Positions 1 to 13,626 of a stretch of 64,000 nt of DNA are shown here, piece after piece. Position numbers and translations under genes: made by a program. Every line of letters starts with the position of its first letter. The stretch's first letter is position 1. The stretch is from Acanthornis magna (lineage: Eukaryota > Chordata > Aves > Passeriformes > Acanthizidae): contig JAWUZG010000001.1 of NCBI GenBank assembly GCA_036785705.1, forward strand, positions 9,672,001 to 9,736,000, given 5' to 3'. The notes under the pieces were generated by a model. The model did no database searches. It was not told the DNA's origin and saw only the letters and a program-made list of their open reading frames with translations.

Positions 1-360
1 TGTAAACAATAAGGAATGTGCAAAATAAAAATTAACAATCCAAATAAAGCCTTCCTCCAATAAGGCATTTTTAGACAAGTGCCACTATTTTTGAAAAGTC
101 TGAACACTCTTAGAAGAGTCAGAGCATGTATTCAAAACATTCCTTAACAATAGTTTCTGTTGACTTCTCCAGCATTTCATTCTGTAATTATGTAAGGAAT
201 TCATTTTATGGGAAATACCTACGATTGGGTCAGCCCTGGCCCTCCACCTATTGGCTTGAGTATGACCTACAGAGGACTTGATCTTTGTCATAGCAATTTA
301 AAAGTAGATGAATTATCTGCAATTCCCCCAAAAATTTAAAGAGAGCAAGTAAATGCTTAC
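1..360 (-). other. RELN: RELN intron after window exon 14 (partial)
   Basis: Donor side of the next intron, cut by the window edge. I looked for the expected continuation (reelin WSSATRFRW-type sequence) on the minus strand and did not find it. No repeat or RNA gene is apparent. Confidence 0.8.
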
Positions 361-473
361 CAAGTCTTCTGTGGTAAAAGAACGGTGATTCTCCTCCACT
401 GAGTAAATTCGCTGGAGTGGTAAATACTTGCTGATGTAAACTCCTGACAGCTCGGCATACTGGGAAGACACTC
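361..473 (-). CDS. RELN: RELN window exon 14 (113 bp)
   Basis: Last exon in the window. The acceptor TATTTTAAG precedes 473 and the donor GTAAGC follows 361. It starts in phase 0 with [20 protein letters not shown], continues [17 protein letters not shown] and ends with TG of a split Trp codon (about human residue 1004). The Cys pair ECLPSMPSC follows BNR 3, as in other reelin repeats. The next exon is not in bases 1-360. Confidence 0.95.
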
Positions 474-2971
474 CTTAAAATAAAACATTTCAAAACCAGA
501 TTTAATGTTGAGGAGTAATTGGGAACAGAAACCAGGGTCAAACTTTCACAGAACCAGGAGCCTGTCTGGGTCCAGATGTTGGAGTGAAAGACCCAGAAGA
601 GAAAAATGCTAGCATGATGCAGAGGAATTTCTCAGAAAACTAGTAGTACAGTTGAGGACGGAAGAAAGCCATATGAATCTATTTAACGAGTTTAGCATTA
701 GTGACTGGCAGTTTTGCTTTCCTCCATGAGGAATGTCTATCTCTTTTTTTTTTACTATTTTCACCCCAGCATCTATCATGGACTATGAAGTAAGGCTACA
801 AGACCACTCTGAAGTAAGTCTATGAAAGTCCATTATACAGGTGATTTTAGAAACCTACTTGTGAGGCTTGGCCTGAGCATTCTGGCTGGCCCCACACCCT
901 CCATCTGCAGTGGGGAGCAGCAGTAGGAACAGACAAAGCCACCCCAGAGAGCCCAGCTGGAGCCTACTGAAGTTGTGTCCACAGGCCTTTTTTTTTATTT
1001 TAAATTTTAAATTTTTTTTTTTCCCCTGAAGATATTATCATTGTCACATCTTTTTAATATTAAATATAAATGAAGTCCATTATCCCAGCTTCTTACTGTT
1101 TTCTAGCACTGCCCTTCCCATGTTACTTCATTTTTTGCAACATGCCATTAATTTATTTATGTTTTGCCAGAGCAGCACCCAAAATATAAAATATTTGTGC
1201 TACGAGGTATTAATAAAGTGCTTGGAAGCTGCTACCAACTTGCATGATCCTCTTCCAGCAAATTTCAGAGTGTCTTCTACCCCTTCCCACCACAGCACAG
1301 CTTCTCCTGACCATCCTCACGTGCCCAAGAGTATTTCTCTGGTCACTGCTGCGCTCACCCCCATGAAGGGCATCAGGCAAGAGAATGGACACCTGCGTAT
1401 GCAAATAGCCTACTCTGACTGCTCTGAAACTAATAATAAAGCAGTGACTCTCTACAGTAGTTATGGCAACTAAGAATATTTATATAGTTAAATTATACAG
1501 TAGTAGTTATGTATTAAATATGAAGAAGTGAAGAATATATTATTTTACAGAGAAATTTATTTCTCAAATATCTTAGAGTGGTAAATGAAGATCTGAAACC
1601 TTATTTTGTTGGGTTGTTTTTTTTAGTAGATTTTCTAAAGGCTTAGTTTCTTTTCCAGCAATTGTCAAACATTTTTTGTTGATTCATCTCCCCTAAAAGA
1701 TCTTAGAAACCAGGATCTGATCAGTGCCTGCAAAGCAAACAAAACTTTCAAACATTTTAATTAATTAGTGTTTTGTTTATTTGCCAGATTATGTCCTTGA
1801 AATATACTACAAATACTCTTTTATCACAGCAACATGGGTGGTGTGAGAAAAACGATTTGGCTGTCTGTTCTCTCTGAACTCGGCTCTACTGAGCAAGGAA
1901 AGGAGCACCAAAATCTGAAGGCAACTGATCTTCCATTGATGGCAAGCACAAACCCCAAACACCCACCACCAGGAACTGTTCTGATGATGCCTGCTAGGTA
2001 TAAAAGACACGAACAGTGTTTGAAATACATAATTTACAGCTTTCCTCTGGGTTGTGTTTAAGGTAAGAAATCATTACTTGGATTTGCAAAGTTTAAAAAT
2101 TCATTTATTGCCATTTCTCTATTCTACCCACCAAAGTAGACGTGGCAGAACACAACATGGCAAAGGGTAACCATGAAAGCTTTAACTGCTCATAGAAGGT
2201 GTGGAGCTCGACATACAAATCCTTCTGTGAGCCTGCAGAGCAGGCAGTGAAAAGGCACTGCTCCCTGACACCCTCTGAACCTGCTCAGAGGCAGCCAAAG
2301 GGCCTTGGCTGGCTCACCCTGAGGCCAGGGAAAGTCCAGCTTTCAGTCTAAGAGGGAAAACAAGAGTATGAGCCATGGCCAAATGTGCTGCTCGCATTTG
2401 TGCTGAGACAGCGCTGAGCCACCCGGGGGAAGAGCAGCCAACACTGCTATTTGCACTTGGAGCAGAGTGGGGGAAACAGCCGCTCGCTGCAGCCCTGGAT
2501 TGTGTTTGAACCAGGCATGGGAGATGAAAGGCTCTACATTACAATCCCCTGAAGGAATGTGCTTTCCATTTACGAGATGGCTGTGCACAGGGGCACAAAG
2601 AATTTCTATCCGTTTAAATTCCAGGAAATGGTACATGCATTTTGCTTAGAAAAACAAAGCAATAGCACAGGAAAGATCTCAGCCATTACCCTGTAGCTCT
2701 AACTGTGGCCCAGTTTTTTTCTCAGCCTTGAGAAAAGGTCCATTCCTATCACAATTTTGTACTTCAGGCTTTCAGATACCTTTCTTCCAAATATTGTGAG
2801 GAACAGCCTAAATACCTCTCAGTAATTTTGACTGATTCCAACTGAGATTTTTTTTATTGAAACATGAGAAAGGAAAACATCTTTCTTTGTTCAATGCCAA
2901 AAGTGTAGTTCAGACCATCTTTATATAAAGCAGAGTTTATGGAAGACAAAAGTCCTCCCTGGCAGCCTCAC
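474..2971 (-). other. RELN: RELN intron 13-14 (2,498 bp)
   Basis: Intron between window exons 13 and 14. It holds short T-rich runs near 990-1023. No exon, RNA gene or clear transposon is seen. Confidence 0.8.
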
Positions 2972-3164
2972 CTCCTGCACGAGATGCCACGTGAGGCCGT
3001 GGTTGGTGGAGTACTCCAGTTTGACCTGGTTGTCCATGTGAGGAGTGAAGGGCTGACCGCAGCCCATCACCAAATTGAACTGTATCATATACGAAGCTCC
3101 GATCTGCATGGACTGGGTCTCCACGTAGCGCATGCTGGAGGCTAGCTTTGAATCCCCTGTAAAA
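2972..3164 (-). CDS. RELN: RELN window exon 13 (193 bp), BNR motif 3
   Basis: The acceptor CTCTCAG precedes 3164 and the donor GTGAGG follows 2972. One base completes Cys, then 64 codons read [20 protein letters not shown], the core LVMGCGQPF and [24 protein letters not shown] is the third BNR/Asp-box (about human 952-963). A second AG lies 8 bases into the exon (TTTTACAG); only the upstream AG gives the known Cys-Phe-Thr-Gly continuation, which is why 3164 was chosen. Confidence 0.96.
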
Positions 3165-6100
3165 CTGAGAGAAGTAAGGAAAGAATCAGGATCTATTCCC
3201 AAAATAATTCAGAAAAGAACATTACGAATGGTTCTGGGTTAAATGCAGTGGTGCTTTGTTCTGTAGATTGGTGTGTGGGATGAGATCACGCACAGGAGAA
3301 TCTTTCTGTTGGTACTTCCGCAAGGTATCAGGAAGGCCTTGATGTATCCCAGAACGTGAAACACTGAATTATTCTGTTAGTTCTTACTGTATGCTCTTTG
3401 TGTTAAGGATCAAGTTAAGATCTAGCAAAGGGCAACATAAGGGAAAAACAACATAAAGAAAGTTCATTCCCCTGGAGTGTCTATTGCCTAAGGTCACGCC
3501 ACAGTCAGAGCTGTAATTTCATTCTAATACTGGGCAGGAAAGACACACTGAATCTAGTTTAAAATATTCTTATTACATAGACTTTTAATTTAATTGATTT
3601 TCAAGTGATCCTGTATGCAATGCCCTCACTGACTCTTGACTGTGTTTCAGAATTAATCTTCTATCCTCAGCTTCTTTTCTGTAGGATGTACTGATATAAA
3701 AGTTATAATATGCAGTGGATTGGAGAACACTAATAATGTTTGGAACACACACATGCACACATATGTTGCAAGGCACCCAGTTATCACATATATAGTAATA
3801 CAATTTATAACCTGAAATTCCAAGGTTATTTCATTTTAAATGCTGGTTTTTCTTCTAGGCACTATTCAAAAGAAAAAGGAAACAACCAAAACCAAAACCC
3901 AAATGCAACAGAGGCATAAGGAGGATGTAATAACAACTTAAATTTTGAATCCTGCCCACTAGTATTTAAAACAGATTATTTTAATGAAAGTTCACATAGA
4001 ATGAAAATTGTCTCCCTCTCCTTGATCTGAGATGTTTACTTAGTGTCTTCAGAAGTACTGTAGTCCTTTCAGCTTCAATATTTTCTAAGACTATTCTTAA
4101 ATGTGAACAATTTAGAACAGGGATTGGCTCTTTGTAAAGAAAATCACTGCCAATCATCATGGAAAAATATAAATAAAAGCTACATTCAGTACAGTGATGA
4201 TGAAGAGAATAATCTAGTTCAAGGTTACTCTTATGACTGAGTAATCCACAGTTTATCATCTTAAATAAGAAATAATAATCTTTAAATACAATACAGTAGA
4301 ATATATTATCTTCTACTCCTGTAAAATTCAAGGTCACAACAAAGTGAGTGTGAGGACAGGAAGTCAGGGTCACTTAGCACTCTTTTAAATTAATTCACTG
4401 ACCTACATTGTTTTCTATTGAGCCCTTTCCAGAGAGAGCACTTAAGCCATAAATGTCAGCATCCTGCCTTAAAGCTTTAGAAGAAATTACTGAAAGCCGA
4501 CATTAGTTTTGTCATTATCAAATTTCTGTTACTTGGCATAAGTTAAGATCCAGGCTGCTTTCTACTCTCTGACCTTACTTTTTGTGATTTCAAGGATGAT
4601 TCAGCTCCTGACATCATGGGAAACTACCCAGGCTTTGTTGATCACCAGCCCAAAGTGGCTGTGGATGGACACTCCCTTCTCTGGGAGGGCACAGGGGCAC
4701 TGCCATGGACAACTGGACTGGAAGGCAGTAAGTTGTCTTGGAAAACTGCATCTGAATAGTTTTCTCTTTCAATCAGTGTTATCAGGGTTTTCTTCTCAAT
4801 AGGAAGGATAATTTTAAGTAGAGCAGAGGATATAATGTACACTCATCAGCAGTCCAGCTGGAAACCTATGGTTTGTAGCTTCATGATTAGATCTGAACGC
4901 ATCTCAGAAGAACTTGTCTGGATAATGCCTGAATTTATTTTTCTTCCAAACTTTATCTTGTACTTTTTAAAATGACAGAAAAGTGCAAATTTGAAAACTA
5001 AAGCTGATTTGATCTGACAAAGGCTACAGCCCTGTTGGGAAATCTGTGTCAGTACAGCCAGGCTCTCCAGGTGTCAGACAAACACGTGCAGTGGAATCCG
5101 CTGAAAGTTATGTGCAGCACTGCTTTGGAAGAGGATTTGGCATTGCACATCACAGCACGCACAGTCACCTAAAGCTTATCTGAACAGAATGAAGGAGTTG
5201 AAACTCAACAGTTTGATGAAACATCTGCCCAGAAGCTGTCTTCCCAAAGTAACAGAAGACAAGTTAAGGACTTGTACTCAAAATAGGTGTGAAAAATTAA
5301 ATGTTACATTTTGCCCTTGTCTTCACAAAAATTACCTTTATTCTATACTATTAGAGTAAAATGAGAAAAAAAAGTCTTAAACTCTAATATTTTCTTGCTG
5401 GTAGCATTCAGGTCATGATTAAAATATTTTGAATTTAGTATTCATTTTCATTTAATAGCTTAGCCACTGGATATTGTACACAGAATATTAAATAAGTTTA
5501 AAAAGTCAAACCAGCTCTTTTAAATGCATATTAAAGAAATGAGGAAAAGGAAGCTAGTGTTGACATGCAGACAATAGGTGATGGTCTAAAACAAGGTCTT
5601 TTAAGGGGAGGAAATCACATTACAGCTACACAAAGTCCTTTGTCATCCACATTGTGCCTCCAGCTGAACACAAGTAGCATTAAAGGTGTGGGCTCCACCT
5701 TACTTGCCACTTCTTTGCTCTCCAGATCTCTCATGTGCGTGGTTAGGGGTATGCTCTTTTGCTGGAATACCAAATATTTTCTTTGTTCTGGGAACCACAC
5801 AGCTGGAATACCTTTCCAGATTTTGTGAAAGATAAAGTAATGTCCCTGGCGTAACAATAATTAACTAAAAAATCTTCAGAAATGAGAATGCAGAGGCCTC
5901 ATTTTTGTATAAATATGTTGCTCTGAGTTGGTTTCTGGCACATATATAATTAGACCTGCGGAGGCACAGGAACACAATACCCACAGGTGCCCTCAGAACA
6001 ATCACTCTCCCTCCAAGCACTGCCAACTAATTGGTACTTTTGGGAATGGTATCACAGTCAATGTCAGCCAACCTGCATTGCTCCAAACTGCTCTGAGATC

Positions 6101-8889
6101 CCCAGAGTTACCATATTTTCAAGGCTGGTACTTTTAGGAATACTGAAAAGCCACATGGATGCAGCTTGTTTTGTAAAGCCGCATCGACTGAAAATATTGA
6201 CATGATGGCCCAACGCTCGCACCAGACACAGCTTTGCTTCCATCAAAGGCACGGGATGTTTGTGTCTTTTTACATCACCTCATACCTACTTTGCTAAATA
6301 ATTCCTAAATGTATTAACATCATTAATGTAATTAAGTCAATTACCTGGAAGAAACTTCCTGCATGATACAGAGTAACAGTTACTCTAAATAACAAAACAT
6401 TTAAGACACTGGTGAACTACCAAGATGATGCAGGACCACTGTGTGACATTGCTCCATAAAGACAGCTCATGACAAGGCAGGTTTAGAGTCTTCCCCTAGG
6501 CTTCTCCAGGGCTAGTGAGACACTCTATTGTTTGCTACCCCGAGTTAAATCATAACGTTGTAATATGACTGAAGACAGTTTATTTATAGAAAGCTATTTT
6601 ATTTGTGTCCATATATATATACATATGAAGTGTTAGCATCCTTATCAATATTTAAATGCATTTCAGCCAGTGGCTGTATATAGCCTGTAACACTCCAGAG
6701 GCATTTGGTTCAAAACTTTGCCTGACTATGAGCATTTTGGAGAAGTGACTAATTAATGAACATCATCAAACACTTCATTTTAAAAGTGTTCCTGAGTTCT
6801 TTCAATACAACCTATACAGCTGATGTAATAAAGTCTGAGATCCAATCTGAAACCAAATGCTGGGGATGACAACCAAATAAAATGACTGTTCAGACATAGA
6901 TTATTAAAAGTACTCAAAAATCACCTTTGATCAAAACATATGTATATCAAGAAACTTTTTTTTTTTTAAATGAAGCCAGATATGGAAAAGAGCAGCAGGC
7001 CCCTTAAAAAAATTTTTAAATCTCCCTCCTCAGTTTTTTTCCAATTTTAAGGATAAATGCTTCAGGTTTACAGGTTCTAAAGCAGAAACGGAGACCTAAC
7101 AGACAACTCAAAGCAATTCTGTGAAAATGGGCCTGGAGATGACACCCTGTAAAATGATTGATAGCTATTTCCCATAGTTGTACTAATGAAAAAGCTGTCG
7201 TCAGACTGTTCTCAAGAGGATGGTGTCAGTGCCACTGCAAGATCTGCTCATGAGTTAGAAACTCATGAGTTAGAAAATGAGAACCAAATGGACTCACAGC
7301 TGGGAAAACCCAACAATAATTAATTTAACTAGCAACCATTTGTACAGACTTTGTGTAAGTTTAAAAATTTCCCTTGAGAGAAGCAAGGTCAGTGAAGGAT
7401 AGTGTTCATGTTTTCCAGTGATAATGAAAAATACTTTGACATAAATAGTGAGAAAGGCTTTGATTCTTTATTTGATGCTTGGGAAGTTCAATGTTTCTAC
7501 TATGATTGAGCACTACAAATCCTAGTCCCTCTCCATATGGGATGTAGAATTTAGCTTAGTGTTTATTATTTCAATTCTGATTTAGAGTCATGGGAGGAAA
7601 ATAGAAGAACCTCTGCTATCTTAAATTATCTACCTTCCTCCCCATGATAAACTGGTCTTAAAAGTACAGAGGGAAAACAATGCCATTAAAGGGCTTTCAT
7701 TCCAGCCCTTTGATGAGGAAGATGCAAACAGTTTGAGTCCTAACATGTTGTTTCATTTTAATGAGCAGCGAGCACCTTCCTTGTCCTTATTAAAGTGGTT
7801 AATGGTGCTTCTACTGCCTCATTATCAGTGCTAGGACACATTCGGTGTTGTTCCTACTGCTAAGCCAACTCCTTTTAGTTTGACAGATGATCAGAAAGTC
7901 AAATCAGATTGCTCAGAGATACATACTTATTAATAAAATTCCAGCAGTGTTTCTCTGAGTGTCCATGGGGACGCTAAAATTATTTTTGTTTTCTTCGGGT
8001 TTTCTATAATTACTGTGATTGTACTTCCTCCAAAGAAATATATTTATGCCAATTAACACTATACTGGGTCTATAGGTTGATCAGACTACCATGAATCTGT
8101 TATTTGGTTTTAATCAAACACACAGATTACATCGAGCTTCCCCTGTATTAATTCCAAATGTTACACTTAAGTGCTCCAGAATTTTTTTTTATCAAGCATA
8201 TTAATGTTTTGGTAAAAAAGCTTATTTTTATGCAATCCTAACAAATTTTTTTCTTTGTTTTTCCCCTTCTTTTGCTTTTCTTGCCTTTATTTTCTTTGAG
8301 GCATGTGATGTTCTCTTGCACTTGTTTCTAAATACACAGCAAACTTGAGTCCTAATTGCAATATGTCATAATGCTGATTACAGTGTAAATGACTACTTAA
8401 TAGTCATACAATATCAGACAAAATAACTACAAATGGCTACTGTCATTCTGTCTATATTCTGCTGCTTTTCCTTTTTGGATTAGAGTATAATGACTATGGA
8501 TACAGATCTGAATATCACTTACAAAATATTAAGTCTGTACTTAAGAGATTATTTGATTACCTGCATATTCATATTACGCTGCCTGGATTTTAGGTGGAGA
8601 TTATGAAAAATTTCTGATTTTTTCTGTTAGGATATTCTTTAAATATTTCATGGAAAAACAACGCTACATTCAATGTTCCCATCAAACCTTAGTCTGTGGA
8701 ATGAGGTGAAAAACTTACTGCTAATTGCAAAGAGACTAGTGATTGTATTTTTGCCCATTATGTGAGGATGAGACACAATTACTCTGAATAGCTGCCAGAA
8801 AGATGCATTTGCAGCAGTCACTTGAGCCTTAGCAGGATGAATAGACAAGGAAAACAAAAGCAGAACAGGAAAGAATACATGTTTCTCAC
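3165..8889 (-). other. RELN: RELN intron 12-13 (5,725 bp)
   Basis: AT-rich intron. The one small repeat noticed is a perfect tandem duplication of a 15-base unit at 7247-7276. Open frames on both strands are short and show no recognisable protein. No transposon was recognised. Confidence 0.8.
7247..7276. repeat. Perfect 15-bp tandem duplication
   Basis: The unit CTCATGAGTTAGAAA occurs twice back to back (7247-7261 and 7262-7276). It looks like a small local duplication; no function is implied. Confidence 0.9.
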
Positions 8890-9126
8890 CAGAGAGTCCA
8901 GTCATGTCCACAGTAAGGCTGAACATTTCCCAGGTAGAACCCCAGAGATTGTGTGACTTCAACCAGGTTGGTGAAGTCCAGACTGATGCTGTTGAAAAGC
9001 ACAGAGGTCATGATGATTTCATCAATTGCCCAAACATCTTCGCCTTGAGAAGAGTGATAGGGCTGCCACCATCTGAACTGAATGCCAATCTGTCTCGCAT
9101 CTTCAGGCAGCTCCACAGAAATTATT
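8890..9126 (-). CDS. RELN: RELN window exon 12 (237 bp)
   Basis: The acceptor TTCCAG precedes 9126 and the donor GTGAGA follows 8890. One base completes Arg, then 78 codons read [35 protein letters not shown] and on to YCGHDWTL, ending with TG of a split Cys codon. It closes the second sub-repeat of reelin repeat 1 (WAIDEI signature) and opens repeat 2. The exon is a multiple of three with phase-2 borders. Confidence 0.97.
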
Positions 9127-11632
9127 CTGGAAAACAGAACAAAGTTGTTATTGCCAGTTTTTGTGGCTTGTAACAATTCCATGGGGATGTATTTTATGGT
9201 AATTTTTTCTTACTGACCCTAGAAATCATGGGGTAAATTCAGCCCACAAGTGCCATAGCATCTGCTGGTATTGCTGCTACCAGTGATAGGGACAGGGGAG
9301 TTGTTAGTTCTCTTGGTAATCAGTTCATTTACTGAAAAACAGTCATGTGCAAAAGCCACCAAAGAGAGTTTCTACCAAATTTGTAGATTTTGCTTCTACT
9401 GTGGAGCTCTCTGTAAATTTAAAGGTGCAAATTAGCAAAGGAATGATCAGCTGACAAGGACATAAGAAGTCCGGCTCCACTTTGTCAGACTCAGTGGATT
9501 TTACCCTGCTCTGAAGAAATGCACCTTGTAAACATCTGCTCTAGTTCCTGCACAGCACTGAAATCATGCTCATGGTGCTCTTGTCCTAGAAGAACCCATC
9601 TCTGTAAATTGCCACAATCAAATGGAAAAGGTTCATCTTGTCAGACACTGTGATTATGTGTAGTCTTTTACGGCATACACATCTTTTTTGCAGCTGCATA
9701 GAGATGCATCTGGAGGTGAGTCCCAGGTGCTTCTGGTATGTAAGGTCACCTGATTTGTCATGGCAGCTATGTCAACACACCTAGAATTGACAAACTGCAA
9801 AGAAAATTCAGAGTATTATCTAATTTCCAGGAGCAATTTTCATACACTGCAGCAGGGAGTATGCATTAATTGCCACAGCAATGACACCTTCTTGAAAGCT
9901 CCATAAATCACTAAGACCATGGTACCCCACACAACCACGTCAGCTGTGAGACAGACTGGCAACAGGGACATTTGTCTCCATTGAGGTACAATTACTTGCT
10001 GGCAAAAGGGTTTTCAGCAAGCTCATAATGTAGCTGATATTTTTTTTTTCTCTCTTAGAAGAAATGTGAATAAAATAATAAATCAGGTAAACTGGAAGCA
10101 TCTTTTTATTCTCTAGCACCAATTTTTTTTTTCAGACTTAAGGCTTTCTAAGCTGCCTATTGTAACATTTTGCTCTCTGCATATGAAAGAATCTTGTGCC
10201 TGTGGCACTCAGTGCAAAACTACACTCTTAACAATGATTTGCTACAACATCCTTGTAAAGAGTAGATTTATAATACTGTTGTTTAGTGTCACATTCATTT
10301 TAAAGAAGAACACGTTAATCCATTAACCAGAAAAAAAAAATCAAACAGCTTGGCTAAACAGGTGGGAAGTACTCAAAAAGTCCTGCCTGGCATTTCTGGG
10401 AGCTGCTTTCTGCCATCCATAAATTGGAGAGAAGTGTGGAGGGACAGCCAGAGGTGTCATGGCCATGTTGCTGTGGAACAGGACCAGCACAGTGCACACT
10501 TTCTGTATGGTGGATACAGTCCCTTTACACTCAAATAAATGTTCGAATGACTTCATACCCTTCTAAGAGAAAGACCAAGCCCCACTGCTCTCTGGCATGT
10601 GACTAAACTGCAAGGGCTTCTTTTCTACCAAGTATTCCCTCATATGGAGCAACTCTATAACCTTTAGGGTTAATTTTTTAAAGGCACAAATGACAAGAAA
10701 TTGCTACCGATGCTAAAAGGAACTATGTTTCTTCTGCCATGGCTCAGGGGTGTGAAGCTGAGGAGAGCAGGTACCCTGGCCAGGAGGAGCAGTGCACCCA
10801 GCTGGCACTGTGAAGCACCTGGCACTCGTGTGAGCTAATGCTCTGCTATAATCCAGGGCATATTTCTCTGCTGGTGGCTGCCTCTGGTGCCTGTATCTTC
10901 CCTTTCACTCTTAACTCTCATAAGCTCACCCATGTGGACACTAATTCTCACTGACAGTAATATACAGAAAATCCTAAATCATGACATACACCACTGATAC
11001 ACGTATCAGATGTTAAAATATTTAACACATGTTCAAATAAATTCCTCATCCCAGGGGATTAAGCTAACACAATTTAAACTGCATGTGTAAACCACTATGT
11101 ATGGCACATATGTTAGTATGCAGAACCTGACTACACCTCCAGTTGTAACAACTTCTCTTGTCTGGCTTTGATTTGTTGGAGATAGATGGAGAGGGAGGGG
11201 GATTCCTGCTAATGACTTTTCTGCTGCAGAGAAGTAAAGTGCTCCTACCTACATTACCAGGCACCATTAGATTTCTTAAAAACCAGCTGGGAGACCTTTG
11301 CTCTGATCTCATTCTTTCAAGCTATGCGCATACCTAATATTGAAAAGCCACCGCTGTTCTGCTCAGAAGAAAAATGCAGCTGTCAAATGTTAGCAGATTA
11401 AATGCACCTTTTCAGCAGAACATTAAATGTGTAATTATTTTTTGTGTGACTGAAGATTAATTAAATTCATGGATACAGACTGATTGCCAAACTTTGCAGC
11501 AGTCCATCTATGTTACTAAAAATACTGATATTTTCAGACAACATAATAAAAAAGGTGAAGCTTTCTTCATAATTATTGCCAGCATTATCTTCAGGTTTGT
11601 AAGTCTGTCATTTTTCTATCTACCCAGAGTGG

Positions 11633-11844
11633 AATATATATATATGTATATATATATATATGTATATATACATATGGGATATAGCTATAGGTATAGATAT
11701 ATATATATGGGATATATATATGGGAGATACATACAGGAGATATATATATACATAGATGGGAGATATATATGTGTATATGTATGTAGGTATGTATGTGTGT
11801 ATATGTATGTATGTGTGTGTGTATATATATATACACATATACAT
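11633..11844. repeat. Degenerate TA/TATG/TG simple-repeat tract
   Basis: About 210 bases of mixed TA, TATG and TGTA units with interspersed GGGA(G/T)AT blocks. Open frames across it are low-complexity Tyr/Ile artefacts. It runs directly into the ATATTT array. Confidence 0.9.
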
Positions 11845-11928
11845 ATATTTATATTTATATTTATATTTATATTTATATTTATATTTATATTTATATTTAT
11901 ATTTATATTTATATTTATATTTATATTT
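11845..11928. repeat. (ATATTT)14 hexamer array
   Basis: Fourteen consecutive, essentially perfect copies of ATATTT, counted by eye. The purity suggests a recent or length-variable microsatellite. Confidence 0.93.
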
Positions 11929-13626
11929 TTATATATCTCCCATGGTAAAATCTCCCTAACCTGTGTATGTTGTACTTTGCTCTTTACCTTGTCAGAACAA
12001 CAGGAATTATGTTTCATACTTAACCTCAAAGAGCAAAAAAGTCTCTGGCATCTACGTAATTTATTACATTTATATCTTAAACTTCGTTAAAATCAGTCAC
12101 CAGAATATGTATTTTCCTTTATGTTATAAAAATTTCATTGTGCTGTATATTAAAAACTGTTAGGGAAATATAATTCCTACAGATGTAATCTTGAATCTGA
12201 GAGTTAGGAACAGGGCCATATAAAATATATATGTGACGATCATAAAGGAAGGCAAAGGAAACTTTGAAGAAGCGTTCCAGTTTGTAGCATCTTTCCTTTG
12301 GAAACATTTAAAACTTCAGAAATTAAAGTCAACAATATATTTCTACCAAATAGAGTCACTTCTCTCAGATTTTTGTTTATTTCTTATAGCTCCCAGGAAA
12401 TAATTTTAATGTTACAAGAGGTTTTTTTTTTCCATTAGGGCATTCTTAATCACACTTAGTATATTGCAATTTTGTATTGAGTTATTGACAAGATGTGGAA
12501 ATCTAATACGTATTTTAAAAAAACCACTCATCTGAGCTCAATAAATATAAATAATGAAAGTTATATGTAGTTAGAGTGATTTGCAGGCTAGAGTCCCACC
12601 CCTGGGGCTGACTAAGATGCTTTCCTTGAACTTGGTAGGGAAAAAGACATAAGGCAATACTCAGGTCAAAGCTACCCTTGGGTAGGAAATGGACCTGCAG
12701 GAATGAGTCCAGCGTTGCCACTGTCAGTTCTGCCTCTCCTCGGCCTCCTTGCAGACCATCTCCTTTAATTGGCATTTATTGGCCCTGCTGCAGCACCCCA
12801 TGAAGGTGGATGCTGCCAGGTTTGAGTGGGTTTGCACAGGTTTGCACCGATCCAGACCAGACTGCTCCAGGCTTTTGGTACAGGTGTGCCCGTGGATATT
12901 CCTGATTTTGCACTGATCTACTCAATTTGGTGGGTGGTGTCACAAATGTGACAGTAAGGAACACCTTCTCTGAATACAAGAGTTACACTCCTCTCTAATC
13001 TGACACCAAACACAGGTGCTGCTAGATGGGATGAGCTCTTTTTTAGTCCTCTTTTTGATTTGTGCAAGTCCCAGGCACAGTCACTAGCAGGTTCTCCCAG
13101 GGCAGAGGCACAGCCATGAAGTCATGCAAGTGCTTTCAGAGTGGGAGCAGGCACAGGTTCCCTGTTGACCTGCAGAGATCCTCACCATCAGATTCTGTTT
13201 CAGCTGTCCTGTGCTGCCTGCAAACTCCTAATCCCAGAGGATGGTGTAGTGAGGGTATCTATGGCTTCAAAGCTACAAATAATTTATGTTAATTTTCCTT
13301 TACAAGTGGCTGCTTCCATGGGAAGAGACATGCCCCTATTTCCCACAAGTACACTTGTATCCCTCATCCCGCACTGCCACAGCTTGTTCTGTTGTATCAC
13401 CTGAGACCTGAAAGCCATTAAACCCATGTGCTCATTTTTACAGAATGACAAAATGGGAAGTGCCTAGAACAGCTGCAAAACTTTACACAAAGGTGGTAAC
13501 TTTCAGTGTACAATAAAAGCCCTTCATTCCCTCTTGCACCGTGCACTCAGCCTCCGCACTGCAGCGACCACCACTACCAGCACAACTGCATTTAAATAAC
13601 ACTCTTGGCAATGTCTGTGCATGTAC

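Larger units (their letters stand above)
9127..13626 (-). other. RELN: RELN intron 11-12 (4,500 bp)
   Basis: Intron whose main content is the AT-rich simple-repeat block at about 11,633-11,943, described separately. The rest shows no exon or RNA gene. Confidence 0.8.

Noticed and set aside
11494..12090. 198-codon + strand open frame
   Set aside because: Most of it is the translation of TA and ATATTT repeats (Tyr/Ile/Phe strings).
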